Below are positions 1-7,483 of a stretch of DNA of 35,066 bases, piece after piece. The stretch spans positions 1 through 35,066 of the forward strand of contig SFOH01000020.1 in NCBI GenBank assembly GCA_004552485.1, read 5' to 3'. The stretch comes from Bacteroidales bacterium. GTDB taxonomy: Bacteria > Bacteroidota > Bacteroidia > Bacteroidales > Muribaculaceae. How positions within the stretch are numbered: position 1 is the stretch's first letter; the number at the start of each line of letters is the position of its first letter. The notes under the pieces were generated by a model. The model saw only the letters and a program-made list of their open reading frames with translations. It ran no database searches and was not told where the DNA came from. The translations under genes and the position numbers were made by a program.

Positions 1-908
1 AGGGCGTCGAGGGTGACGTTGATGGTGGTGCCGAAGATGACGCCGAGGACGCTGACGATGTTGGGGCATCCGATGTAGGGGCGGAAGCCGACGGGGCGCA
101 CGGGGGGACACCAGGGGCGGTAGGCGGGCATGAAGGGGCGATAGGGCGGACGGGGCTGGGGGCGCCAGTGTCCGGGGCGGTACGGGCCGTTGGGGCGGAA
201 TCCGTGTCCGCCGGGACGATAGCCGGGGCCGTGTCCGGGACCGTGGTCGGGACGGAAGTCGTGTCCGCCGCCGGGACGGTGTCCGATGCCTCCGCCGGGA
301 CGGTCGCCGGGGCGGTCGTGTCCGCCACCGGGGCGATAGCCGTGGTCGTTGCCATGTCCGGGTCGGTCGTTGCCGCCGGGGCGGAATCCGTTGCCACCGC
401 CGGGACGGTCGCCGGGGCGGTCATTGCCGCCGGGACGATAGCCTGAGCCGCCGTTGCCGGGGCGGTCGTTGCTGCCACCGGGACGATAGCCCTGGCCGTT
501 GCCGGAGCCGGAATTACCGGGACGGGTGTTGCTGCCGGGGCGATAGCCCGAGTTGTTCGAGCCGGAGCCGGAGCCTGAGTTACCGGGGCGATATCCGCTG
601 CCGGAGTTGCCGGGGCGTGAGCCGGAGTTGCCGGGACGGTAGCCGGAGCCGCCTATGCTGCCGGGACGCGAGTTGCTGACGGTGCCGGTGGGACGTGAAG
701 TGCCGGTCGAGGAGGGTCGGCCTGCGTTGCCGGGACGGTAGCTGCCGCGGTTTGAGGATGACGGCGACGAGGGGCGCGAGGCTTCGGTGCGGGGACGTGT
801 GGCGCTGCCATTGTTGCGGCCGCGTCCGCGGTCCTGTGCGTCGGCCGAGGGAGCGCTCACGAGGAGGGCTACGGCGACGGCTGATATGGTGGTGATGAGT
901 CTACGCAT
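1..908 (-). CDS. Exported Arg-Pro-Gly repeat protein, partial (C-terminus beyond left edge)
   Basis: Reading the minus strand from the ATG at 908, the frame stays open for 302 codons to the window edge, so the C-terminus is missing. Residues 1 to about 25 (MRRLITT..., then a hydrophobic run ending SADAQ) form a clear signal peptide. The mature part is low complexity with about 20 copies of Arg-Pro-Gly, mostly in the contexts GYRPGG, NDRPG and GDRPGGG. It then becomes Pro/Arg/aromatic rich (about 245-280) and ends with a more ordinary hydrophobic stretch (VSVLGVIFGTTINVTL). No enzyme domain is visible. Similar YRPG-rich secreted proteins occur in Bacteroidales, but I know of no assigned function. 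An extended, disordered cell-surface or periplasmic protein is the likely picture. Start and frame are well supported; function is unknown. Confidence 0.75.
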   Translation of the reverse strand, partial: MRRLITTISAVAVALLVSAPSADAQDRGRGRNNGSATRPRTEASRPSSPSSSNRGSYRPGNAGRPSSTGTSRPTGTVSNSRPGSIGGSGYRPGNSGSRPGNSGSGYRPGNSGSGSGSNNSGYRPGSNTRPGNSGSGNGQGYRPGGSNDRPGNGGSGYRPGGNDRPGDRPGGGNGFRPGGNDRPGHGNDHGYRPGGGHDRPGDRPGGGIGHRPGGGHDFRPDHGPGHGPGYRPGGHGFRPNGPYRPGHWRPQPRPPYRPFMPAYRPWCPPVRPVGFRPYIGCPNIVSVLGVIFGTTINVTLDA

Positions 909-1232
909 GGTCAGTGGAGTGTTTGAAGTTGAAAGTTTAAGTCGGGCGAAGGCGCCGGGTATGTGTGGCGCGGGGTAGGGGATTCGTGGGGGATGTTCGG
1001 GAGTGTGTGGAGAGAGATTCTAAAAGTACTTTACTGTTTGACGCGGGGCGCTGACTTAGGTTTAACGCCGCGGTTGGCCTTTTTGTGCATTGTTTTGGGC
1101 GGAATTGCGATTTTTTTCTCAGAAGATTTGTAAAATTATGCAAATATAGCAGGTTTTTTCGTTCTTATGAAGTATCTTTGCATAAAAATTCAGAACGTCC
1201 GGCGAAACGGGCAAAAAATCCGATACATCACT
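909..1232. other. Divergent intergenic region between the RPG-repeat gene and pyrE
   Basis: This stretch of 324 bases holds no supportable gene. It is GC-rich near the RPG-repeat gene and AT-rich from about 1080 onward. It contains a plus-strand -7 box for pyrE at 1173-1180 and a minus-strand TATATTTG at 1141-1148 that could serve the divergent gene, though that would leave a leader of more than 200 nt. A 10-bp palindrome, AAAGTACTTT, lies at 1023-1032. I see no convincing structured RNA or riboswitch. Confidence 0.5.
1173..1180 (+). promoter_or_regulatory. Bacteroidota -7 promoter box of pyrE
   Basis: TATCTTTG matches the Bacteroidota primary-sigma -7 consensus TAnnTTTG. It lies 52 nt upstream of the pyrE ATG. 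No good -33 TTTG is visible at the usual 19-20 nt spacing, so the call rests on the -7 box and its position. Confidence 0.55.
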
Positions 1233-1862
1233 ATGAAGAAAGTAGAGCACCTCCTGGCACGGAAACTTCTTGACATCACGGCAATCAAACTTCAGCCCGA
1301 CAACCCGTTCACATGGGGAAGCGGCTGGGTGTCGCCCATCTACACAGACAGCCGCAAGATTTTGTCGTATCCCGAAGTGCGCACCTTCGTGAAGACGGAG
1401 ATCAGCCGCGTGATCCTGGAGAATTTCCCTGGCGTGGAGTGTCTGGCCGGCGTGGCTACGGGTGCCATCGCCCACGGCGCGCTGGCGGCCGACCAGCTGG
1501 GTCTGCCCTACTGCTTCGTGCGCCTGACGCCGAAGGACCACGGCCTGGAGAATCTGATTGAGGGCACGGTGAAGCTGGGCCAGAAGATTGTGGTCATCGA
1601 GGACAATCTGAGCACGGCGCACTCGTCGCTGAAGGTGATGGAGACGCTTGAGCAGGCCGGCTGCGAGGTGCTGGGCGAGGTGGCCATCTTCGACTTCGGT
1701 TTCGCCGCCGCCGAGGCCGCTCTGCGCGCCAAGGGCGTGAAGCTGTTCTCGCTCACCAACTTCGACGCCATGGTCGACGCCGCCCTCGGCATCAACTTCA
1801 TCACTCAGGAGGACGCCGAGGCGCTGCGCTCGTGGCACAACGACCCGGAGATGTGGAGCTGA
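1233..1862 (+). CDS. pyrE: Orotate phosphoribosyltransferase
   Basis: PyrE transfers the phosphoribosyl group of PRPP to orotate to make OMP in cytosolic de novo UMP synthesis. The 209-residue product has the full family length: substrate-binding N-terminus (LQPDNPFTWGSGWVSPIY), GVATGAIAHGAL, and the catalytic-loop segment RLTPKDHGLENLIEG (97-111) with the essential Lys101. The PRPP-binding loop at 119-132 is unusual: after the acidic pair Glu123-Asp124 it reads NLSTAHSS where the family normally has (L/V)ISTGGSS, so the Gly-Gly is Ala-His. The ATG at 1233 is chosen over an in-frame ATG at 1167 because family homology begins at MKKVEHLL and the -7 box at 1173 would lie inside the longer version. 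It is first in a co-directional run; the next gene starts 38 nt downstream. Identity is firm; activity with the altered loop is a question. Confidence 0.93.
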   Translation: MKKVEHLLARKLLDITAIKLQPDNPFTWGSGWVSPIYTDSRKILSYPEVRTFVKTEISRVILENFPGVECLAGVATGAIAHGALAADQLGLPYCFVRLTPKDHGLENLIEGTVKLGQKIVVIEDNLSTAHSSLKVMETLEQAGCEVLGEVAIFDFGFAAAEAALRAKGVKLFSLTNFDAMVDAALGINFITQEDAEALRSWHNDPEMWS

Positions 1863-1900
1863 GAGTCGGCTCCCGCAACTATAAACGAAAACCAAGAGAT

Positions 1901-2335
1901 ATGTCAGAATACAAAGGAAAAACAGTAACAGTAAAGGTGCCGGCGCAGACGATCTGCGACAAGTTCGCGGACCTGAGCAAGCTCGCCGGCTCCATCTCAA
2001 ATGTTCCGGAGGATCAGCTGCGCAAAATCGGCAACATCAAACTGGAGCCGCAGGCCGTGGTCGTTGACAACGCGATGGTCGGCGAGCTGCGTTTTGAGGT
2101 TGTGGAGCGCACGCCCGAGCGCATCGTGATGGCCTGCCGCCGTCCCATCTATATGGGCATGAACATCGACATGGCCGCGAACGGCGCGAACGCCGAGGAC
2201 ACGGACGTCACCACGTCAATTGACGTGGACCTGCCCTTCTTCATCAAGCCCATGCTCGGGCCGAAGATGCAGTTCGTGGCCGACGGTTTCGCCGATATGG
2301 TTGCGACAATAGCGGGCGCCTCCGCCGCAGAATAA
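1901..2335 (+). CDS. SRPBCC (START-like fold) family protein
   Basis: This is a 144-residue soluble protein with no signal peptide. It has the alternating strand pattern of the SRPBCC/polyketide-cyclase-like ligand-binding fold: an N-terminal strand TVTVKVPAQTI, a helix with FADLSKLAGSI, paired strands around VGELRFEVVER and RIVMACRRPIYMGM, then DVTTSIDVDLPFF followed by a long amphipathic C-terminal helix from about 120. I see no catalytic motif, and family members bind varied hydrophobic ligands. The ATG at 1901 is used because upstream in-frame codons overlap the end of pyrE. As I recall, a small SRPBCC gene directly after pyrE is common in Bacteroidota. Its role is unassigned. Confidence 0.8.
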   Translation: MSEYKGKTVTVKVPAQTICDKFADLSKLAGSISNVPEDQLRKIGNIKLEPQAVVVDNAMVGELRFEVVERTPERIVMACRRPIYMGMNIDMAANGANAEDTDVTTSIDVDLPFFIKPMLGPKMQFVADGFADMVATIAGASAAE

Positions 2336-2348
2336 TTCCAGGTCCGAC

Positions 2349-2876
2349 GTGTTAAGTAAAAGCTTAGAATTCAGCCTTTTGCGCCGCATGGCGGCAGCCG
2401 CGGCCGTGATTGCCCTGATTGCGGGCGGCACGGCGTGCGACACCATCGACAACGACCGCATCCCGGCCGTGCCGGTGAACATCATCTTCTCGACCGTGGC
2501 CACGTGGGACACCTACGGCGTCACGGGCGCCCTGGACAGCCGCCGCTTCATCCTGACGCGTACCGAGCGCGAACCGCGCAACTTCCCCTATCCGGCCTCG
2601 TCGTCGACGGGCTTCGGCGGCGTGTTGCTTGTCTGCGACTACTACGGCAACCCCGTGGCCTACGACCTGGCCTGCCCCGTGGAGCAGCGCGCCGACGTGC
2701 GCGTGGCCGTCAACAAGGACCATGTGGCCGAGTGTCCCGTCTGCCACTCGACCTATGCGGTCTTCGAGAACCAGGGCCACCCGCTGAGCGGCATCGCCGC
2801 CGAGCGCGGCTACGGCCTGCAGGTCTACCATGTTCAGCCCGGGCGCGCCGACTATATGGTGGTGACGCGATGACCG
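2349..2876 (+). CDS. Rieske-like lipoprotein with degenerate iron-sulfur motifs
   Basis: The start is taken as GTG 2349 because it gives a proper n-region (Lys, then Arg-Arg) before the hydrophobic run and a lipobox-like GGTAC with Cys30; ATG 2388 would lack the basic residues. The product (174 residues, stop at 2871-2873) is predicted to be membrane-anchored on the periplasmic side. The C-terminal half resembles a Rieske fold (YGNPVAYDLACP..., then ECPVCHSTYAVFE and a GYGLQVY strand). The usual first box C-x-H reads C109-P-V and the second reads C129-P-V-C-H133, so the normal two-Cys/two-His ligand set is not complete. The C-x-x-C-H also formally matches a haem c motif, but the fold context argues against a cytochrome. 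It lies 13 nt after the SRPBCC gene, probably co-transcribed. Electron transfer is not demonstrated. Confidence 0.68.
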
Positions 2877-2934
2877 TCGCCTCCTCTTTTTGCCATTAAA
2901 TCTAATTCATTAAAAACCAATCAATTAATAAGAA

Positions 2935-3723
2935 ATGTTCAAGCAGTATAAAGGCCTTTGGATACTGCTGGCGACGGCGCTGGCGCTGTTCGTGGCGGTG
3001 TCGTTCATGGACGAGGCGCCGACGCTTTTCGGCCATCAGATGAAGCAGGCCAAGTTCGCCGAGGTGCTCACGGCCGAGCCCGAGCCGGAGCCCGCCGCCG
3101 TCGACACGGCCAAACAGGCCGCCGAGGCCGCCCGCAAAGCTGCCGAGCCTGACACCATGCCCAAGACCATTCTGCTCATCGGCGACTCGATGCTCGACGG
3201 TCTGTCGCCGCGCATGTCGGCCTATGCCCAGTTCAACGGCCACAAGCTCTACTCCGTCATCTGGTACAGCTCGACGACGGAGGTGTGGGGCACACGCGAC
3301 AAGCTCCGCCACTACATCGGCACGCTCAAACCCGACTACATTTTCATTAGTCTGGGCGGCAACGAGCTGTTTGTCAAGGATATAAAGGAGAAGCGCGCGA
3401 AGTATGTCGACAACATACTCAAGGACATCGGCAACATTCCGTTCATCTGGATCGGCCCTCCCAACTGGAAGCCCGACACGGGCATCAACGACCTCGTGTG
3501 CAGCAAGGTTGGCAACGGCCGCTTCTTCCTGAGCAAGGACCTGACCTTCGAACGCAAGAAGGACGGCGCGCACCCCACGAACGCTTCGGCGGCCGTGTGG
3601 CTCGACTCTGTCATGCGCTGGATGCCCGGCCATGCCGAACATCCCATCAAGATGAACGTGCCTCCCGCCGATATGAAAGCACGTCCGGAGCGCATCTTCA
3701 TTCATCAACCCTCTGAAATCTGA
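2935..3723 (+). CDS. SGNH/GDSL hydrolase-like envelope protein, probable O-acetylation partner
   Basis: The 262-residue product begins with one N-terminal membrane anchor or signal (residues 7-24), then a Glu/Pro/Ala-rich linker (about 45-72), then an SGNH domain. The catalytic blocks are visible: GDSM with nucleophile Ser85, GGNE with Asn123, and the C-terminal DGAH carrying Asp200 and His203. SGNH proteins of this layout act in the periplasm as esterases or as the acyl-transferring partner of MBOAT proteins, as with AlgX/AlgJ and related O-acetylation systems. The MBOAT gene begins 7 nt downstream, which strongly supports a two-protein O-acylation pair. The glycan acceptor cannot be read from sequence. 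A stand-alone esterase is the alternative. Confidence 0.85.
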   Translation: MFKQYKGLWILLATALALFVAVSFMDEAPTLFGHQMKQAKFAEVLTAEPEPEPAAVDTAKQAAEAARKAAEPDTMPKTILLIGDSMLDGLSPRMSAYAQFNGHKLYSVIWYSSTTEVWGTRDKLRHYIGTLKPDYIFISLGGNELFVKDIKEKRAKYVDNILKDIGNIPFIWIGPPNWKPDTGINDLVCSKVGNGRFFLSKDLTFERKKDGAHPTNASAAVWLDSVMRWMPGHAEHPIKMNVPPADMKARPERIFIHQPSEI

Positions 3724-3730
3724 CCCCGCT

Positions 3731-5218
3731 ATGCTTCCTCTGAACATATTCGACAATATTCTCCATCAGCTGACCTACATCAAGGATGAGCCCATGATCT
3801 TCTCCAGCGGAGTGTTCTGGGTGCTTTTCCTGATCTTCCTGCCGATTTATGCGGCGCTGAAAAACCGCAAGCGCCAGATGATGGTGTTCGTGATCGGCTT
3901 CTCGCTGTTCTTCTACTACAAGAGCTCGGGCCTTTTCGTGCTCATGCTCCTGGGCACGAGCGTGATGGACTGGGTGATGTCGCGGCTGATGGTGAAGACC
4001 GAGGTGCGCTGGAAACGGCGTCTGTGCCTGTGGGCGTCGCTGCTGACGTCGCTGGGAATCCTGGCCTACTTCAAGTATGCCAACTTCTTCATGTGGAACT
4101 TCCGGCAGATGGTTGGCGGCAACTTCGAGCCCATGGACATTATCCTGCCGGTGGGCATCTCGTTCTACACGTTCCAGTCGGTGTCGTACATCATCGACGT
4201 CTACAAGGGCCGCGTGGCGCCCACGAAGACGTGGGGCGACTATGCCTTCTTCCTGACGTTCTTCCCGGCGCTGGTGGCGGGCCCCATCGTCCGCGCCGAC
4301 TACTTCATCCCGCAGCTCGAGAAGAATCAGCACGCCACGCGCGACATGGTCTACATGGGCTTCTGGCTCATCCTCTTAGGCATCGTCAAGAAGGCCATCG
4401 TGGCCGACTATCTGGCGCAGTACAACGACCTGGTGTTCATGGTCGACCCGGAGACAGGCGTGCCGGGCTACTCGGGCTTCGAGACGCTCATGGGTCTGGT
4501 GGGCTATACGATGCAGATCTACTGCGACTTCTCGGGCTATTCGGACATGGCCATCGGCCTGGCGCTGATCATGGGCTTCAAGCTGGCGCAGAACTTCAAC
4601 TTCCCCTACAAGGCCCGTAACCTCACCGACTTCTGGCGCCGCTGGCACATCTCGCTGTCGACATGGCTGCGCGACTACATCTACATCCCCTTGGGCGGCA
4701 ACCGCAAGGGCAAACGCCGCACCTACGTCAACAACTTCACCACCATGGTGATCGGCGGCCTGTGGCACGGCGCAGCCTGGAAATATGTGATCTGGGGCGC
4801 GCTGCACGGTGGCGGTCTGATGGTGCACAAGGCCTGCAAGCCCTACCTGGGGCAGGTCGCCGACACGTGGCCGGTCAAGGCTTTCTCGTGGGCCATCACC
4901 TTCCTGTTCGTGATGTTCACGTTCATGGTGTTCCGCGCCGACACGTTCGCCGACGCCATCACGCTGACGGGTCATATCATCACCGACTTCGACATCGCCT
5001 ACGCCATCCCCTTCGCCTCGGTGCGCTGGCTGTGGCTCATCATCCTGGGCGTCATCGTGGGCAGCCACATCCTGCCCACCAACTTCTGGGGTAAGGCGGC
5101 GGCATGGTTCGTGCGCAGTCCCTGGATCGTGAAGCTGCTGCTCTTCGTCGTGGTCATCCAGCTGGTGCTGGAGCTCCAGGGCGAGGATGTGGCGCCGTTC
5201 ATCTACTTCCAGTTCTGA
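3731..5218 (+). CDS. MBOAT family O-acyltransferase (AlgI/DltB-like)
   Basis: This 495-residue polytopic membrane protein has about ten or more hydrophobic segments. Family landmarks: an ILPVGISFYTFQSVSYIID segment, PALVAGPIVRADYFIPQL, the cytosolic-side re-entrant stretch NFPYKARNLTDFWRRWHISL, and the active-site region GGLWHGAAWKY with invariant His346. MBOAT proteins take acyl groups from cytosolic donors such as acetyl-CoA and pass them across the membrane to surface polymers. Direct abutment with the SGNH gene (7 nt) indicates a paired O-acetylation machine. The following genes (lipid A-type acyltransferase, GT2) make LPS or another surface glycan a plausible acceptor, but that is inference. 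The acyl group is most often acetyl in this branch. Confidence 0.9.
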   Translation: MLPLNIFDNILHQLTYIKDEPMIFSSGVFWVLFLIFLPIYAALKNRKRQMMVFVIGFSLFFYYKSSGLFVLMLLGTSVMDWVMSRLMVKTEVRWKRRLCLWASLLTSLGILAYFKYANFFMWNFRQMVGGNFEPMDIILPVGISFYTFQSVSYIIDVYKGRVAPTKTWGDYAFFLTFFPALVAGPIVRADYFIPQLEKNQHATRDMVYMGFWLILLGIVKKAIVADYLAQYNDLVFMVDPETGVPGYSGFETLMGLVGYTMQIYCDFSGYSDMAIGLALIMGFKLAQNFNFPYKARNLTDFWRRWHISLSTWLRDYIYIPLGGNRKGKRRTYVNNFTTMVIGGLWHGAAWKYVIWGALHGGGLMVHKACKPYLGQVADTWPVKAFSWAITFLFVMFTFMVFRADTFADAITLTGHIITDFDIAYAIPFASVRWLWLIILGVIVGSHILPTNFWGKAAAWFVRSPWIVKLLLFVVVIQLVLELQGEDVAPFIYFQF

Positions 5219-5255
5219 CGCCTGCGATTAACACTCAACTCCCGACTGATAAAGA

Positions 5256-6575
5256 ATGACTGACAACAGCATATTCACTGACAAAACGGTTTTCTACCAC
5301 TCGTTCGGCTGCAAGCTGAATTTTGCGGAGACGTCGACGGTGGCGGCAGAATTCGCCGGCGCCGGCATCCGCAGGGTCGCGCCCGGCGAGGTGCCCGACA
5401 TCGTGGTCATCAACACGTGCTCGGTGACGGAGGTGGCCGACAAGAAATGCCGTCAGGCCATCCACTCGCTCCACCGGCGCTATCCCGATGCCGCCATCGT
5501 GGTGACGGGGTGCTACGCCCAGCTCAAGACCGACGAGGTGGCGTCGCTGCCCGGCGTGGCCGTGGTGGCCGGCCAGGACAAGAAGGACCGGCTGTTAGAC
5601 TTCTTAGGCACGTGGATGGAGACGCATCAGCAGCAGGTGGATGTGCCTGATTTCAAGGATATTGAGACGTTCATACCCTCGTGCGCCCGCGGCGACCGCA
5701 CCCGCTATTTTCTGAAGGTGCAGGACGGCTGCGACTACTGGTGCTCCTATTGCACCATCCCGCGCGCCCGCGGCCGCTCGCGCTCCGGCACGATCGCCTC
5801 GATGGTCGAGCAGGCCCGCAAAGCCGCCGCCGAAGGAGGCCGCGAGATTGTCATCACGGGCGTGAACATCGGCGACTTCGGCCGCCGCACCGGCGAGACG
5901 TTCGCCGACCTCGTCCGCGCCCTCGACGAGGTGGAGGGCATCGAACGCTACCGCATCTCGTCGATCGAGCCCAATCTGCTCACCGACGAAATCATCGACT
6001 TCTGCGCGGCGTCGAAGCGCTTCATGCCGCATTTCCACGTGCCGCTGCAGTGTGGCAGCGACGAGGTGCTGCGCCTCATGCGCCGCCGCTACGACACGGC
6101 GCTCTTCCGCCACAAGATGGAGAAAATACGGCAGGCGATGCCCGATGCGTTCATCGGCGTGGACCTGATTGTGGGCGCCCGCGGCGAGTCGGACGAGCTT
6201 TTCCGCGAGTCCTACGAGTTCTGCAAGAGCCTGGACATCAGCCGTCTGCACGTGTTCGTGTACAGCGAGCGCCCCGGCACACGTGCCCTCGAGCTGGACG
6301 GCGCCGTGTCGCCGCAGGCCAAGCGTGCGCGCTCGAACCGGATGCTCGAGCTCTCGGAGGAAAAGCTGCGCGAGTTTTCAGGCCGCTTCATCGGCACCGT
6401 GCGCCCCGTGCTGCTCGAGCACACGCGGCCGGGCCACCCCATGAGCGGTTTCACTGACAATTATCTGAAGGTGGAGGTCGACGCCCCCGCCCGACTCGAC
6501 AACACGGTGGTGAACGTGCGCCTCGACCGGCTCTCGGACGACGGCTCGTTTATCCACGCAACTCTCTTGCCATGA
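5256..6575 (+). CDS. mtaB: tRNA t6A37 C2-methylthiotransferase, MiaB-like
   Basis: MtaB adds a methylthio group to t6A at position 37 of ANN-decoding tRNAs, making ms2t6A, using two [4Fe-4S] clusters and radical SAM chemistry. The 439-residue protein has the expected order: an N-terminal UPF0004 domain with Cys19 (FGCKLN), Cys55 (NTCSV) and Cys86 (TGCYAQ), the radical SAM triad Cys159-x3-Cys163-x2-Cys166, and a C-terminal TRAM-like domain from about 375. The SSIEPNLLTDEII segment and the HSFGCKLNFAET opening are closer to MtaB/YqeV than to MiaB or RimO. The gene ends in a 4-nt ATGA overlap with the acyltransferase start, implying translational coupling. Its function is unrelated to the envelope genes around it. 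Confidence 0.92.
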   Translation: MTDNSIFTDKTVFYHSFGCKLNFAETSTVAAEFAGAGIRRVAPGEVPDIVVINTCSVTEVADKKCRQAIHSLHRRYPDAAIVVTGCYAQLKTDEVASLPGVAVVAGQDKKDRLLDFLGTWMETHQQQVDVPDFKDIETFIPSCARGDRTRYFLKVQDGCDYWCSYCTIPRARGRSRSGTIASMVEQARKAAAEGGREIVITGVNIGDFGRRTGETFADLVRALDEVEGIERYRISSIEPNLLTDEIIDFCAASKRFMPHFHVPLQCGSDEVLRLMRRRYDTALFRHKMEKIRQAMPDAFIGVDLIVGARGESDELFRESYEFCKSLDISRLHVFVYSERPGTRALELDGAVSPQAKRARSNRMLELSEEKLREFSGRFIGTVRPVLLEHTRPGHPMSGFTDNYLKVEVDAPARLDNTVVNVRLDRLSDDGSFIHATLLP

Positions 6576-7483
6576 AGAAGTTAGGATTTCTGCTGCTTGA
6601 AGGACTGCTCTTCCTGGTCGCTCTGCTTCCGTTTTGGGTGCTCTACGGGCTGGCGGACGTAATCTACGTGCTCGTCCACTATGTCGCGCGCTACCGCCGC
6701 CGCATGGTGCGCGCCAACCTTTCGGCCTGCTTCCCGGACATGAGCGAGAAGGAACGCCGCGCCATTGAGCGCCGCTTCTACCGCAACTTCGCCGACTACA
6801 TCGTCGAGTCCATCAAACTGCTGCACGTCAGCGACAAAACCATGCGGCGCCACATCAGCATCGAAGGCACGGAGAACGTCAGCGCCATACTCGGCGAGGG
6901 GCGCAGCGTGTGCTGCTACTTCTCCCACACGTTCAACTGGGAGTGGGCGCCGGCCATCACGCTCTACATGCCCGCGGCCGTAGCCGACGGCGAGCTCTTC
7001 GCCCAGATCTATCGCCCGCTGCGCAACAAGGAGTTCGACGCGCTGATGCTGAAAGTGCGCAGCCGCTTCGGCTCGGAAAGCATCTCGAAACGCACTACGC
7101 TGCGGCGCATGATCGAGCTGAAGCGTGCCGGCATACTTTCCGTAACCGGCTATATGTCAGACCAAAAGCCCAGCCACGGCGACCCGATTCACATAGTGCG
7201 CTTCCTGGGACGCCGCACGGCCGTCATCACCGGCACGGAGACGCTGGCGCGGCGCATGGGCCAGGGCGTGGTGTTCTTCGACATGCACAAGGAACGCCGC
7301 GGCCACTATCGCCTCGTGATACGCCCCATGGCCGCAGATGCCTCTGCCACAGAACAGTACGAGCTTACGAACCACTATTTCCGCCTCCTCGAGGAGGCCA
7401 TAACCCGCGACCCGGCCCTCTGGCTGTGGACGCACAACCGGTGGAAGAACACTCCCCCGCCACAGGACAATGAACAACTCTGA
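6572..7483 (+). CDS. Lipid A biosynthesis-type (LpxL/HtrB family) acyltransferase
   Basis: The 303-residue product has one N-terminal membrane anchor (about 5-35) followed by the lysophospholipid acyltransferase fold. The catalytic H-x4-E/D motif is His119 to Glu124 (HTFNWE). RRRMVRANLSACFPD near residue 43 is the typical N-terminal family signature and LWLWTHNRWK near 290 the typical C-terminal one. Members add secondary acyl chains to lipid A precursors at the cytosolic face of the inner membrane; Bacteroidota homologues may also make other acylated lipids. It overlaps mtaB by 4 nt and the next gene by 14 nt, so the three are very likely co-transcribed and coupled. The precise acyl donor is not readable. 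Confidence 0.87.
   Translation: MKKLGFLLLEGLLFLVALLPFWVLYGLADVIYVLVHYVARYRRRMVRANLSACFPDMSEKERRAIERRFYRNFADYIVESIKLLHVSDKTMRRHISIEGTENVSAILGEGRSVCCYFSHTFNWEWAPAITLYMPAAVADGELFAQIYRPLRNKEFDALMLKVRSRFGSESISKRTTLRRMIELKRAGILSVTGYMSDQKPSHGDPIHIVRFLGRRTAVITGTETLARRMGQGVVFFDMHKERRGHYRLVIRPMAADASATEQYELTNHYFRLLEEAITRDPALWLWTHNRWKNTPPPQDNEQL

Noticed and set aside
168..446. Plus-strand frame coding a Val/Ala/Gly/Thr repeat protein.
   Set aside because: It is the antisense shadow of the RPG-repeat gene. The minus strand has a signal peptide and an uninterrupted frame to the edge.
168..700. Short regularly recurring GC-rich repeats that could suggest a CRISPR-like array.
   Set aside because: Spacing is irregular and follows codons; the repeats encode RPG motifs of an exported protein. 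There are no unique spacers of uniform length.
1167..1232. Upstream in-frame ATG for pyrE adding 22 residues.
   Set aside because: The extension has no homology to PyrE and would contain the -7 promoter box at 1173-1180.
2733..2747. C-P-V-C-H as a haem c binding site of a cytochrome.
   Set aside because: Single motif inside a Rieske-like fold, with no distal ligand pattern and no cytochrome maturation genes nearby.
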